Shown: in pieces, positions 49,335-63,039 of the stretch
Position numbering within the stretch: position 1 is the stretch's first letter
How the letters are laid out: each line of letters opens with the position of its first letter
Assembly (NCBI GenBank): GCA_028023455.1
Contig: JAQFVV010000001.1
Coordinates: 20,829,611 to 20,893,610 of the forward strand
Origin: Epiperipatus broadwayi
Taxonomy: Eukaryota > Onychophora > Udeonychophora > Euonychophora > Peripatidae
Length of the DNA stretch: 64,000 nucleotides
Reading direction: 5' to 3'
Made by a program: the position numbers and the translations under genes
The notes under the pieces: model-generated
Database searches by the model: none
What the model was told of the DNA's origin: nothing
Seen by the model: the letters and a program-made list of their open reading frames with translations, nothing else

Positions 49335-50405
49335 AAAGGTGATCATGTGATATTTTAATGGTTTAACACTACAATCAACTGAGTAATAATGAATAAGTAA
49401 TCTCTTAAAGACATTTATTCTAAATTTATATAATAATTCATATCTTATTAAGCAAAAAATTAATAGATTTATATGGTCACTAAAAATTTATTATATCAAA
49501 ATTAAATGCACTAAATGTTAGCAGACTGAACATAATATAATTAAAATAGTAAAGTTTTGATATTTTTAGATAATAGAGCTTTAATTGCTAAACAAAAAAT
49601 TAAAATATTTTAACTAGCCTGCTGAAGAATAAAAACATCCCCAGCTTTGCAAAGAGTAAAAGTAATGGGGAACATATTGTTCAACAGGCTAGGCAATCAC
49701 TGAATGCTAAGGTTGTAGATTTTTTTTTCTTGTTTTACTTTTAAATATAAATAGCTGGATATGCATTTATCAAACCATAACTGAATAATTAATAGTTTGA
49801 TCAAGTATCTTAAAGATAAATCCTGAACCTGATTAAAAGCTGAAAAAAAGACAAGTAATCCACTTTTGATCTTTAAATTATGAGATATCATCTCTTGCAA
49901 CAAGATTAATTTATATAAATTGTGACATAAATTGGCTAAATTTGATTCAAACAATAATATATGTAAAATATAATGAATAAAATATTCGATCTACTTTCCA
50001 TAGACTAGATGATTAATTATTTAAATAAAATGTTTATTAGTTAAATAACATCCTTTAATTAAAATAATTAACCTTTATCACAAACCTATTTAATGTTTTT
50101 GAAAGATATTAAAGAAAAAATGATTTAAGCGAAAATTTATATTTAAACAAAAATAATTAATAATGTTTTTTAAAAAAAATATAAATTATGTATAAAAGAT
50201 TTTTACAAAAATAAAATAAAATATAATCAAAACGATATATTATAACAATCCATTCGTCTGTTCCTGACGTAACATGTAAATAGGCAGAGCTACAAGTAGC
50301 CGCCGGAGAGCAAAGGAAAACCGCAAACCTATCAGCAACATCTACAAAATATTTTGTATGTATTAATGAATTAGTTTTAATAAACATTTTATTTCATTGT
50401 GTCAA
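49335..50405. other. AT-rich non-coding DNA
   Basis: No supported gene. An 85-codon minus frame (49697-49954) and a 76-codon one (50157-50387) have no recognisable domain. Confidence 0.5.
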
Positions 50406-50413
50406 CATTCAAA

Positions 50414-51375
50414 ATTAATGTGGTATTATATAGGGTATATGAGCATAGACTTTTACACGATCCACCACTCTTCACTCTATCTCATAACACTGAAACATTT
50501 GAACACATACATGTCGAAAAGATAAACAACCACCAATATAAGTATTTCATGCTAAACCAGCAATCATCAGTTGGTCCAGATTATCATCACTACCTATATA
50601 TGCAAAAAGATAGCCAATCTTTTTAGTTTAATGGACAGGCTTCAATCTCCACACTCCAACTCTTCAACTATCCATTCAATTGAAAATCTGATGATGGAAC
50701 ACTGAAAGGCCACCCTGAGGCTGAGATTCTTGTCACACCCATGTTGACCTAAAGTCAATATGACCCCTCATGTACAAGACATAATCCATTTAAACCATAT
50801 ACATGGGATGGGCAGACATCTCTACTATGTAATAACTGAAACACAGGCCTAATATATACCTGTATCTATATATAGTTTTATGAGATAGAGTGGAGAGTGG
50901 TGGGTCATGTGAAAGTCTGTGCTCATATACCCTATATCAGGGGTCCCCAACCTTTTTGCACTTAAGAGCACATTCTATAAAACCAGCCATGTAGCGGGCA
51001 TCATTTATTTTTTTCAACCAGATTGCCTGCACCATTTATTTTTTCAATGTAAATTTATAATTGGATATTGTTAATAATACACATAATGTACAAAAAAATA
51101 TTTATTTCAAAATTAAAATTTTAACATATAATTAACGTTTATATTTTTACGCTGTAAAAGTATAGTGTGCCCTACAATTTGATTACAATATAATACAATA
51201 ATTTATAAGAAACTTTAAAAACTACATTTATTTGTATCAGATAAATAATTTTTTATCATGTTCGGATAGCGGCGGGCACATGGTGCTGCGGTCATAGGGT
51301 TGAGGACCCCTGCCCTATATATAACATATATAGATACAGGTATACATTAAACCCTGCATTTCAGTTAATGTGGTA
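50414..51375. mobile_element. Older inverted-repeat element hosting a hAT MITE
   Basis: 'tatagggtatatgagcatag' to 'cactctatctcataacac' (50428-50495) is mirrored by 'tgagatagagtggagagtgg' to 'gctcatataccctata' (50881-50936). A second pair, 'aataactgaaacacaggcc...tacctgtatctatatat' (50830-50875), is mirrored at about 51322-51375. The right half is split by the 375-bp hAT MITE. A 75-codon plus frame (50399-50626) lies in the left part and is not recognisable. The superfamily of the host element is unknown. Confidence 0.7.
50938..51312. mobile_element. Non-autonomous hAT transposon (MITE), 375 bp, with 8-bp target duplication
   Basis: Terminal inverted repeats are CAGGGGTCCCCAACC on the left and, reverse-complemented, CAGGGGTCCTCAACC on the right. 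The sequence CCCTATAT flanks it on both sides (50930-50937 and 51313-51320), a perfect 8-bp target site duplication, as hAT transposases make. 'CAGGGGT(C)CCCAACCTTTTTG'-type ends are typical of animal hAT MITEs. The interior is AT-rich with a GC-rich subterminal part at 51265-51312 and no reading frame. The intact ends and duplication suggest a comparatively young insertion. Confidence 0.95.
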
Positions 51376-51379
51376 TAGT

Positions 51380-53650
51380 GTAAATTAAATATATAATATT
51401 ACTATCACTCTCTATTCATGTATATATAACTCCTACCTAATATAATATATATATATAACGAGTTATTTATTTATATAATTAAATATCTCTAATAAGCATG
51501 ACATTAAATTAATGATAAGTAGAAATAAAATATCTCATATCTATCCCTTGTGGTTGAATATTCCTATTATATAATTATTTTCATAACATGAATTCTATTT
51601 TTCCATTGTGAAATTCATGACTCCATGTCTGCTATGCTTCATTAATTTGGTTTGAATGATACTGAGATGATATTAATATTAATAATAAATAATGAACGTG
51701 CAGTAAAATATTTACAATTTTTCCCCCCAATTTCTTACTCTTTTTTCTATTTCTCTTTATATATATTTGATCACTTAATTTGTATTATATTAGTAAAACA
51801 AATAAGTTCATAATTGACTTAAATCTTTGTCTTACTATTTCTCAAAGATATAAGTTTTAAACATTAACAGATAAGTATCAAAATGATGTCTGAGAGTTAA
51901 AATTATATTTTTATTCTTTTTAAATAAAATATTTGATAAATTCTAAATTTATGATTACTGTTAAATGTTAATTATTGATCTATGAAGAGATTATAGTATA
52001 ATTTTATTATTTAATTAGATGCTTGTGACAGATATTTAATTATAATATCAGGCTGTTGTTATCATTCAGTCTAGCTATCAAATATATATATATAAAATAA
52101 ATTTATATCATTCAGTCTAGCTATCAAATATATATATATAAAATAAATTGGGGGAAATAGTTTAATAAATATAATATTTTATAAATAAATGACTTTAACT
52201 ATTCAGATCATAAAAAATATGCAACATTTAGCCAATAGTATATACTTCAACAACAATTAAGAAGGTATATACAGTTCTGATTCTGTGACTTTAATTTTTT
52301 TATTTAGAAACAACTATTTAGATTAGATTCATTGATGATTTTTAAATAAATGTACTCTGTGGTTTTTATACATAAAATTCATCCAGATTTGATAAAAGAA
52401 TTCACATTTTCACACTGCATTTATAACATTTTGTATTACATTGCATTTCATATTAAATTAAAATAAAAATGCATATGTTTCATGATTCTTACTCATTATT
52501 TCATAGCATTTTTATTAAATATGTTATTCAACAGCTACAAAACAACTTATTTTGGCATATTATGGTACTGCAATCACATATCTTTTTTATTATTTTGAGA
52601 CTATGTTTAATCTAAGATTATCATGTGTGGTTTTATTTTACTACAGAAATTATTTTAAATTTATTAGTTGGAAAAAAATCTGAAGATGTCAGCATCAAAC
52701 AATCCTTTAGAAAATTGCAGTATGTAATTTGCATATCAAAAGCATCAGATGTGCTCATTTTTGATTTCAATAGAATTGACAATTTCTGATTGGTTGGTTG
52801 TTTAGGCTGAAGCCAAATAATAGAAAAATTACATTTAAAAATAAAATTGTAATTTTCAGTCATTTGTTTAGATATTATTATTTATATTATATTTTGGTTA
52901 AATATTTATTTTAAACCAAAAACCTATTGACTATAGTATGATTTTAGTTGAAAACATTTATTTTTAAGAAGACAAGTTGTAAAAAGTTCTTTATAGTATA
53001 GAAGCAGTTTTTAATAACTAACAAGAATAGCTTTTTGTCAATACCAATAAAGAAATTTTTAAAAAATTTAATAACAGTAAACATAATGTTTAATTTTAAC
53101 ATATATTTTTTTTAATGATAACTAACAGTAAATTTCTTTTAAATTTAAAAAATAAAAAACTTGTACTAACTATTCAGATCATAAAAAATATATAATGTTT
53201 ATTCATAATTTAATATAATAATATACTGTGCCAATGCCAAATTGGCACATGTATATAAAATAATTTTGTATAAAAATTATTATCAAAATCTTTCAGAAAA
53301 TTTGAAAGTTACAATTAATTACTTTAAAGAGGGGAGAGGGAGTTTTCCTATAATAAAAAAAAACAAACTAAGAGTTTATAAAAGAAAGAGTGTTATTATT
53401 ATAAATTAAAAGTTAAAAATCTCTTTTCATTCCAGTTTAGTAGAATAAATGTGTATATATGTGCGATGGTAAATAGAAATAAATGTTAGCTCATTAATAA
53501 GATAAATGCGTGTTAGAATAATATTAAAAAATAAATAAATATTGAAATGAAATGTATTTAAAAACACAGTGGTGGACTACTAATTAAAGATATGAAAACA
53601 ACACGTTTTAAAATAGCTACTACTAATCAAACAATCAATCAAAAAACACA
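51380..53650. other. AT-rich non-coding DNA
   Basis: No supported gene. It contains the 46-bp duplication listed separately. The 76-codon minus frame 52633-52863 has no recognisable domain. Confidence 0.5.
52061..52149. repeat. 46-bp tandem duplication
   Basis: 'atcattcagtctagctatca' followed by a TA run and 'aaaataaat' occurs at 52061 and again at 52107, identical apart from the edges. It is a recent slip duplication. Confidence 0.95.
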
Positions 53651-53736
53651 TTGTCATAGGATTAGTTATCAAGGAATTTCGACAACACCTATTGCACTTA
53701 TTCCCGGAGGATATAAAAATGAAAACAATTCACAGA

Positions 53737-53744
53737 TATAAATA
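53737..53744 (+). promoter_or_regulatory. TATA box with an initiator 27 bp on
   Basis: TATAAATA at 53737 is followed by TCAGTT at 53764-53769, the arthropod-style initiator pattern, at the canonical distance. Downstream composition rises in GC for about 330 bp. It is a well-formed RNA polymerase II core promoter by pattern. Confidence 0.55.
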
Positions 53745-53763
53745 GCTAGATTTTATCGGACAT

Positions 53764-54095
53764 TCAGTTGGAGTTTGCAATTCAGTCTAGTTTCCAGTGA
53801 CAGTTTGCTTCAGTACAATTTCTATTATGTATACAGCAACCAACATGCACTGTTGAGCAGCCTTGGAAATATACGCTTGTGCTTCAGCCTTTTGAGTCCA
53901 ACAAGATCATCACAACCTGCCTGTGAAATAATGTCGGCATAACAACTCTGAAACCCTCCATCAAAACGTGCAGCTGTCTCCAAGAAGAAACCAACGGATT
54001 ACCATAAATTCTCTTCAATAAACAAAATCTAACCGGTTAGATATAATCCATCAGAAGCAGCAGAAGTAGCCAACGACAAGAAAAAAAAATCCTAG
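53764..54095 (+). other. GC-richer untranslated leader or first exon, possibly of a solo LTR
   Basis: About 332 bp between the initiator-like TCAGTT and CCTAG|GTATAT (54095/54096), a plausible splice donor. It has no long reading frame. ATCTAACCGGTTAGAT (54028-54043) is a perfect 16-bp palindrome. The layout (TATA box, about 330-bp leader, donor) is the same as in the LTRs at 40.3 and 43.4 kb, though the sequence is not alignable by eye. The unit could be an LTR of a different family or the 5' exon of a host gene whose coding part lies beyond the window. Confidence 0.4.
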
Positions 54096-54531
54096 GTATA
54101 TGTTTTATTATTATCATTTACACGTAGTAGTCACCACTGTAATCCGTAAATATTCAAGATTCAAATTATATGAACTCTATCATACATAAAATGAACTATT
54201 GATATGTGTGCGTGAGTTTCAAATGCTATAAATGCTTTATTATTATGTTTGCGAATGTGAGATAATTTAAAATGTCAAAGATTATTTTTGCTTTTTTCAT
54301 AAAATATACTATCATGTGTTAATTTAAAAATGTGCGTGTGTTAAAATTGGATTTATAAAATGTTTATAATGCGTTTATGTTAGTTAGTAAATTATCTTTA
54401 AACTTAATTAATGTTGATTAAAATAAATTGTCTTTAAATTTAAACTTTATCTGTCGGTCAATTCTTTTTATCAATCTCTTCTTACCAATATTTTATTACT
54501 GATTAAAATTAGACTGGGCTAGTTAAGGGAA

Positions 54532-54622
54532 TTGTTTCGAGCGCTGGATTATGAGCCTACTGCCCGAATATGTTAGTCTTCAGACTAGCTGGCACCCCGG
54601 GGTTTACCCCGAAACAAATAAA
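54532..54622 (+). other. GC-rich hairpin cluster followed by AATAAA
   Basis: TTGTTTCG (54532-54539) pairs with CGAAACAA (54610-54617). Inside lie two perfect hairpins, TAGTC-TTCA-GACTA (54574-54587) and CGGGG-TTTA-CCCCG (54598-54611). The second hairpin and the outer stem share two bases. AATAAA follows at 54617-54622. TAGTTAAGGGA at 54520-54530 is one mismatch from an A-box, and GGTTTGAATCT lies near 54650. It could be a tRNA-like SINE, an LTR R-U5 structure, or another structured RNA. Confidence 0.45.
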
Positions 54623-54739
54623 GTATTTGGATAGTAGGGGTTTGAATCTAGCAGCCGAGATGGGCCATTGTTGATAGTTAAAGCTATCAATAAGATCTCC
54701 CATTTTGCTCGAACGTGCCGGTTCGTTCACGTAACCTTT

Positions 54740-57700
54740 ATAAGATTATAAATGTATTATGAAGGAGTTTGAAAATGGCCAAAACTTATATATACGTATA
54801 AGTAGGTGGTTTCAGCAGTTCAACCCGGTACAATACATTGGCTTAAATTATACAATCATATACATAAACAAAGTTTTTAACATTGATAATATAATTTAAT
54901 ATTATGTATTTAAGTTCATAAAGTTTTAAAAAGCACATTTATTTTTGTATTCTTTCTTTTTACATTTAGCATAAAATTGTATTTAGGAAGAACAATTATT
55001 GAGATAGTTTAAATAAAGAGATTCTTGAAATTCAAATTCATTTCTCAAAATGTTTTTCATACTCTAAGGAAGCAAATCTTTTTTTTTTTTAAAAAAAAAA
55101 AAAAATATATTGAAAATATTTTAGCAAAAAAAAATCCTTGGAATTAAATTTATTTCTCTATAGAACTGAATAATAAGTAATGTGAACAATATCTTTTTAG
55201 ATAATAATAAATATTGATCAAATTTTTTTAATTTTCTGAGGATTAAATTCTTATGTTTAAACTAATGTGTGTACAATTATATACTGAAGCAATTTTTTTT
55301 AAACTAAAATTTTAATATTTTATTTGAATTTAATCATATTCTTTTCTACAATGTTTTGAATTATTGGAATTTTGTTTTATATATTTTTTTTTTTTTTGGA
55401 TATTAATTTCATGCAAGAACAAAGTTCTGATTTTAGAAACAAATTGTTAAAATTATATTTGAAACCAAGTGAACTTTATTTTAGTATTTCTTTCTTAATC
55501 ATTGTATTCCAATAGCATAGATCTTCAATTTTCTGCATAGCTTTATGTACAAAATGTTAAAAAAATGTCATGCTAAATAGCTCTGTTTTCATAGTCTTTA
55601 ACAAAACAAAATATGGCAATATAACTTGTACATGTTTTTTTATCAGTGATTTTTGCGAACGATATTTTTTATATTGAAAGTAAAAATGTCCACTAATATA
55701 AAAAACTTTTAGAAATAAATTTAATAAAAGGAAATGGATATATATAATTTTTACTTGTATATTTATTATATGTTTAAAAATAATTATATTATTATCATTA
55801 TGCAAAACTAATTTTAATTAATTATTTATTTTTGATTGTTATTAAAACAATCTTTTTTATTAATTATATTTTTAAAGATTAATTTGTAAAAAAAAAAAAA
55901 AAGCAAATTATAATATGAACAATATTTAAATAAATCAATGATATAATATAAAATATCCTTACATAATAGCAATAATATATATAATAATAATAATCATACA
56001 CAAAAAAGCTCTTTTTGGCAAATATTAATTTTTGACCTTTTTAATATGCTTCAACTAATTTATAATTACGATCTACATTGCATGCATAGTGACATCTTAC
56101 AATATATATATATTGTAATGGATCGTAAATGCTGCATTCTATTTAAATTGAAGAAAGAAGGACCCAAATGTTAGTTCCAATTGTAATGGAAAATATAGTA
56201 AATTAATATAAATGAAGAAAAAGGAATTTAAACATTGGTAATTAATGTAGCATGTCATATATACCATAGAAAAAGATGATATGGCCTAAATTATTAAGCA
56301 GCATTTATAATGGAAAGATTATATTAGAAATAAGAAAAGATTTAAATAATATATATCTATGAGGCACTCATAAATCAACTGAGTTTCATAGTAACTTGTC
56401 ACTATAACAAAATGCATATACAATGCAAGAAGAAATAATATGAAGATAATAAATGTAATACCTATTTAATAGCATTTGTGTACATATATCAAGTTAAAAC
56501 AAAATAAATTACTTCAAAATAAATATATCAAACTATAATATTACCACGGCTAACTATATCACAAACTTAATAATCTTGAGCATTGACTGAAATATTTTGC
56601 TAATTAGGTCTCAGGGCTAATTTAACTTATGTTTAATTATATACTAAATACATTTCGGAACAAAAGGAATTTTATTATATCCAAAATATATTTATTCAAT
56701 TGACATTACCAATTTTTTTATACTTCCACATTGACTAGTTGGTAGAACTGCTGTACTAAAAACAAAGAAAAAGAAAATTAATAAATCTCAAATAAAACTC
56801 AAAATCATTTTTTTTATATAAAATAACTGATATAGCTTTATTTTAACATCGAAACTTTATATTTATAACAGCATACATATGCATATATACATATTTGAGG
56901 AAACATGAGAATAATTTTTACTTTGCAAATACTTAATTTTTTTTATCTGTAAACTAAGTATAGAGTTTAACCATAACACTAATAATTTATGTTTATATAA
57001 GAACTGTATAAGATGTTATGAAATAGGATAAATATACAAATCAATAAACAAATTGGAGATATCTTGTTGTATCAATAATCTAAATTATATATGTACTTCT
57101 TTAATACATTTCTTTTAAATATTACTTTAAATAAATATCAATTATCAATAGCAAATGACTAAATGATTAAATTAGCAAATAATAAATGAATTCAATGAAT
57201 GAGGCATTTATTAAAAGTCACTTATACACATATAAGTTCTGAATTCATTGTCCATATAATGAAAATCATCTAAGTAAACATTTAAAAATAACTAAGTAAT
57301 TTACATTTACATTGGAAAAGTTTTAGATGACTACAGCATATACATAACATGTGTGGACTATACTAACTGGCCATATGCTTATGAATTCAAACATTTATAA
57401 TTACTAAATATTGTTGGTTGGTTTGCAAAATGATTACAAATTGGGATAACACAAAACACAGACATTCTTATAATTTAAAGAACCAATATAGTTGAGTACA
57501 TCCTAAAGGAATCCATACTTCAAACAAACTTATCTTGGTATTGCATACTAAAATACCAACATCTTCACCTACTGTGGTGGAAAATTTAAATTAAATCTCA
57601 TAAGTGATAAATCAAAAGAGGACTCTATAATGCAACTAGCATAAATATCAAAAGAGTGGTGGCTTCCAAAGTAACACCTACATTTGAGGTAAAAGAAGAT

Positions 57701-59610
57701 GCCTGGACCTTTATGTCTCAGTGCACAAGAAATATATATATATGGAGAGGCTCACCAAAATACAACACACTAAGTATTTAGAAATATGTGATCACCATCA
57801 CTAGAAATATAAGCACTATCACTCATGGATGAATAACTAATAGGAATGGGAACTTATCCACTCTATCCAGTAACAATATTAACTGTACTAAATAAGGCCT
57901 GATATATTAAAGCTATTCTACAACTAACAATACCAAGATAATAAAAAAAAAAACAACTCTACAATAATGGACTAAAGTTATTACTATAATTTTAACCTCA
58001 ATAAATAATAAGTAATGTCTGCACCAACAAATAGGTTTAAAAATCAACTGACTTACATATAATTAAAGATAATGGTTAGCATATGAAATACTGGCACGAA
58101 TATATATAATGCACACATGTATGAAATATCAAATGTTTTAATTATAAGATTTAATGGATATGAATAAATGTAATCAGGTTGCTAAAATACTAATTGAAGA
58201 ACTAAGATAATTGTTAAACAATGATATTGCTTATAAATACAGTTTTATAAATCTGTACACTTATACAATTCTTATATGTATTAAATTTAACTTATTGCAT
58301 TCTAGTTTAAATTGACAAATGAATTTTATTATTTATTATACTTGAATGTCAAAAGCAAAAAAATAAATAAATAAATACTATATTTATAATAACACATATT
58401 GGCATAGTTTGAGTTACAAAATATCTTTAAAATAAATATACAAACGTATATATTAAAATCGACTTTCATTATTCTCAAAATTTTCAATTAAAAAAAAAAA
58501 AATTGTAAGCTACATTTCAATTATGTATTCCTTTACAAAGATATATTACATATTGCATAAAAATAAAAAAATAAGATATAGTTTGTTTCTTTACCTTAAT
58601 TGCACTAGTGTTTAATAATTGAAAGTTATCTTCAGCACTGACTTTATTTTCTTCATCCTAAAATAGCTTGAATGACATGAATATGTACATATTGCTGATA
58701 AACGAAGAGATTTACTTCTTGTTATAAAACCATTATTTTTAGCCATTTCTTGAATGCTCTGTTATATACGTGATGAAATTGAATATGATTTTCGAATCAT
58801 TAAATAATTTGAAAGTTATAATGAGATACATTATTTAAGTATAATAGCTATTTTTAAAACTTTTTGACAAATACCGGTTTATTTTTGAAATCCCATGTTT
58901 TACTGAAGTTTCCACTGATGTTAATAATAGGCAAGCCGAAAAGCCAAGCCCCAAAATGATAAAGTTGTAAATTAGCACATCGTTTTTGTGTAGAAATCCT
59001 TAATCCAATATTTTTTTAATGATATTTATAAGAGCAATTAAAAAATAACGACGAACGAAAATAATAATGTCTTTCTTCTTTTAATTTTCTATCACCTGCC
59101 CAAAAATTCCCGCCTTTTATAAATCATGTGCTGATTCAAAAATAATCTTTAACATTTTGTTGTTTGCAATTTAAACTTTTTTTTTTTTAAAAATAAAAAA
59201 AAATAGGAAATAATTTCAATTAAAAAAAAAATACATATATATATTATATTGAAAGATTTACGTGATAATTCACAAACCAAATAAATATTAATTTTAATTT
59301 TTTTTTTTTAAATAAATAAATAAATAAAGGTACAATATATTTATATTTAGCAATTTAAATACTATTGCTAATGATTATTTTTTTATACATACATTGATAA
59401 TTGTATACACATATAGTTTGCCATTATAATGAGGAACTCAAACAAAGCAGATATCATAAAAATTAAATAAACCTGAACTATATAACAATAAAACTATTAC
59501 GAACAATACACTAATAACTTATTTACAAACCCTTAAATAAAACTATAACAAAGACATTTTTTTTTAAAACCATATTATAGCTTGAAAAAGTAAGGATGGA
59601 CTTTCTATCC
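54740..59610. other. AT-rich non-coding DNA
   Basis: No supported gene. It has a T/A run palindrome at 55079-55105. A minus-strand TATAAAAGG with CCCGCC-type sequence near 59105-59120 is a weak promoter-like spot. A GC-richer patch at 57540-57760 is not recognisable as coding on either strand. Confidence 0.45.
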
Positions 59611-59613
59611 TGT

Positions 59614-59616
<3 letters not shown>

Positions 59617-59677
<61 letters not shown>
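59617..59677. repeat. (TA)n microsatellite, 61 bp
   Basis: Uninterrupted alternating TA. It gives a spurious tyrosine-isoleucine reading frame. Confidence 0.97.
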
Positions 59678-59678
<1 letters not shown>

Positions 59679-59679
59679 T

Positions 59680-62600
59680 TTCACTGCATATAAACATCTG
59701 TATGTAAATGTATGCCTATATAAATGTATGCATATAATCGAATTCAGGTACTATCTTATTTTGATTTTTTATATCAATTTTATAATTAGAATAAATATTT
59801 AAAAACAAATTTTATCAAAAATAATATTTATTTTGTTAAGGGAGGAAAAAAAACTCTCTAAACATAGTTCTTATACTTTAAGTTATGAATTCTTCTAGTT
59901 GTTTAAAAGACTTCCATTTTTGGTATTTCTATACTTTATTTTCTTTGTAATTGGAGGTGATTAATTTTAGATTATAGCAATGTTCTAATTTTAAAACTAA
60001 TATACCAAAATATTCAATTTACGAATAAATTTAAAAATATTTAAATTTTTTATTTTATTATTTTTGATAATTATTATATTTTATTAGCTTTATTATTTTT
60101 TATATTGATTTTTTAATGATACATTATTAAATTATTATGAAAGTTGCATCTTTAACATATATATAAAATTTAATATGGTGAAAAGTTAAAGAATATGTAG
60201 TAATGTAGTTTTAAGTGTGCTTTTATCATGGATTTTATTTTCTTACAACATTTTATTTCCAACCTAATTAATTTTAATATAAGTTTTTATCAGCCCATCA
60301 ATACTAGTGAATTTAAATTAAAAAAATACAATTTACAAATATTTGATTTTTAATATTATATTGAAACATGATAATGGCATTGTAAATTATACATGAAATT
60401 AAAATTTCAAAATATTTAACTTCATATATATTTTTTGTATACTTTTTTAATATAATTAACACTACAATTTATAATCTGCTATCATTAATATATTATATTA
60501 CGTTTTTGAAGTAAAATTTTGGTTTTGAAAGACATTAGCAAAATATTGATTTTAACAGCAGTAGAAAAAGTCTTAGAACTTTTAGAACTCCATTTAGTTG
60601 CTAACTAATTATCTTTTATATATTCAAAACTTTAAACAAATTTTAAGAAATCAATTGAAGCCAGACTTTTGACTTTTCAATGAAGATAGATATGATTGAA
60701 ATCTAGATAGATAATAAAAAAAATGTAATATTTACACTTCTTTTTAATTAATTATTGATTGGTCCGAATTTAAATGATTTTCTTAATTAATTAGTATCTG
60801 AAATAATCCAGACAGTCATAATTTATAATCAGTATATTTTATTTATATAGATGTTTAATTTATACTAATTTTAGTTTATATTTAATTCAGAACAATGTAA
60901 TTGAAACTAAATGTTTTATTTTACCAAATAAAATCTCATAACTAATTCATTAAATTTTGTATATGAAATTCGTGCCCATACTCTCTGTCATTCATATGAC
61001 AATAATTGTAAAGATTGTATCTACATAATAAATAATTTATTTTTGTATAATTAATACACTTGAAAAAATTATCCCACAGACAATTATTAGAAAATAAAAT
61101 CTGACAAATAAATTATTCTTTAAATTGATTTATTTCTTATACAATTTCTATTTATTATCGTTTTATAAGTAAAATATTTTATCATTATCTTTTAAAGATA
61201 TTTAAAATGTAAAACTATCTAAATAATATACGCAAGTTGATAGTATATCAATTTTTACATTACAGTTTTATTTCATTTCCTCTATCATATTTAATAAAGA
61301 TTTTTTTTAAAAAAATAACATTATTATTATAAATACATTCACATTCCGTATTCCGCCTAAACCTTTCACATTCAGTGTTCAGTATACTTTTTCTAATTCT
61401 CAAATAAATTAAAATATATATATATGTAAATGTTCAATTAAAGCAGATATAATTATTATGAAAATGATGTTACATCTTCAAAATACCATCTATCATAATT
61501 TTATGTTTATTCTTTATGTTGACATATGAGACAAAAAATCAAAACAATTTTTCAAGATTACATATTTGGAGAAAATTTCCTTTTCGTTTAACTCTGAAGA
61601 TGATTCAAGGAAGATTTCTATTCATTTCAAATTAAAAATAGGGCAAGTAATTGTTTATATATATATTATTGTAAATTTAAAAAAAAAGTTTTATTGAAGA
61701 TGGATTGTTTACGTCTTTAGTGAAAGGATAATGAAAAACTAGAAAACTTTTTGAATATATATTATATAGGTTATAGTTTAATGTTTACGTGTGAAGACAT
61801 TTGTATTTGTTTTAAATAATGGTAAATTATTGAGAAAAACTATTCTGTGTACATATCATTTTTCTTATAAATAAAAAAAACCTTGTCAATTTGATAAAAT
61901 TATACATGTAATTCACATGTTTAAGTGTGTATATATATATATATTCAATTATATAATAATACAAATAATAAATATAACGGTAATAAACTACTGTTGTATT
62001 TATAATTTTTATTATTATTACAATGTATTCTAATTAATGGAAATATTATTTGCACTACATATTAAATTATATATATAATTAAGTAACAATAGTTTAATAT
62101 TCAGCCTTCTATGACGTCTACACAAGCATAACATGATTGCACCCCTAGTCCAAGAAAACTACCAATATAATTGAAAATATGAACCTAAAAACTGCTTACT
62201 TTTCTTTAGAATTAATATTACAATTTATAATCTGTTATTATTAATATATTATATATGAGATATGAACGTTTTCGTTTATTCTATAAAACAATATGTCTCT
62301 TTTCCATATAATGTATTTGCAAGCTTTACATTTTCTTTTATTAAAAATTAAGTATAGTTTTGAATTCAATAAAAATGATTTTGCAATCCTTAATAAAGCA
62401 AAAATGTGGAGCACAACCTATTCTATGATATAATATTAAAATAAAAATGAATGAATTTTATTATGCATGTGGCATTTATTATCAATTATATTTGCTATTT
62501 CAAATTAAAATTTTTTGACAAAATATGAAAAATGGCATATAGAGTTACATCATAATATCTTTAATTTATAATATTGATATTTATTGGTATTTGCAATCTT

Positions 62601-62900
62601 AAAAGATTAGTTCAGTTCCATTTGGAATATATTTATAGGATGATTTATATTTAGAATCTTAGTGACAGTATAGAAAAGCAAGAAAATGCCTAAAAGGATT
62701 GTGATTAAGGGAATAGTGCATTGATACTTCATTACATTGATGTGAATTTATTTCAGTCATTTTCAAGTTATTTAAAATTATTTTGTCATGCAAGAATTAT
62801 CCACTAATTATGTTTAAATGTTGCCTAATGCTATATTGTATATAACATTAATAAAAAAAATTTACTAAAATTTTCATATATTTTCAAGTCAAACTCAACT
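59680..62900. other. AT-rich non-coding DNA
   Basis: No supported gene, RNA or structured repeat beyond short TA and A/T runs. Confidence 0.55.
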
Positions 62901-62904
62901 AAAC

Positions 62905-62935
<31 letters not shown>

Positions 62936-62950
62936 TATATATATATATGT

Positions 62951-62967
62951 AAAGTGAATAATGGGAA

Positions 62968-63001
<34 letters not shown>

Positions 63002-63018
63002 TTCCCATTATTCACTTT
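62951..63018. repeat. Perfect 68-bp palindrome with (TA)14 core
   Basis: AAAGTGAATAATGGGAAGGA, 28 bp of TA, then the exact reverse complement of the first arm. There is no mismatch. It is preceded by two more TA runs (62905-62949). It abuts the end of the Penelope fragment. Confidence 0.97.
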
Positions 63019-63039
63019 AAAATCCAACTTTTTTTAACA

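Noticed and set aside
50399-50626. 75-codon plus-strand frame as a small gene
   Set aside because: It begins at the inverted arm of the 50.4-kb element and has no recognisable domain; the start is not an ATG with any supporting context.
57540-57760. Possible exon in a GC-richer patch
   Set aside because: Both strands were read; no frame stays open beyond a few dozen codons and no family or splice pattern was recognised.
59596-59802. 68-codon plus-strand frame with tyrosine-isoleucine repeats
   Set aside because: It spans a (TA)n tract and has no domain outside it.
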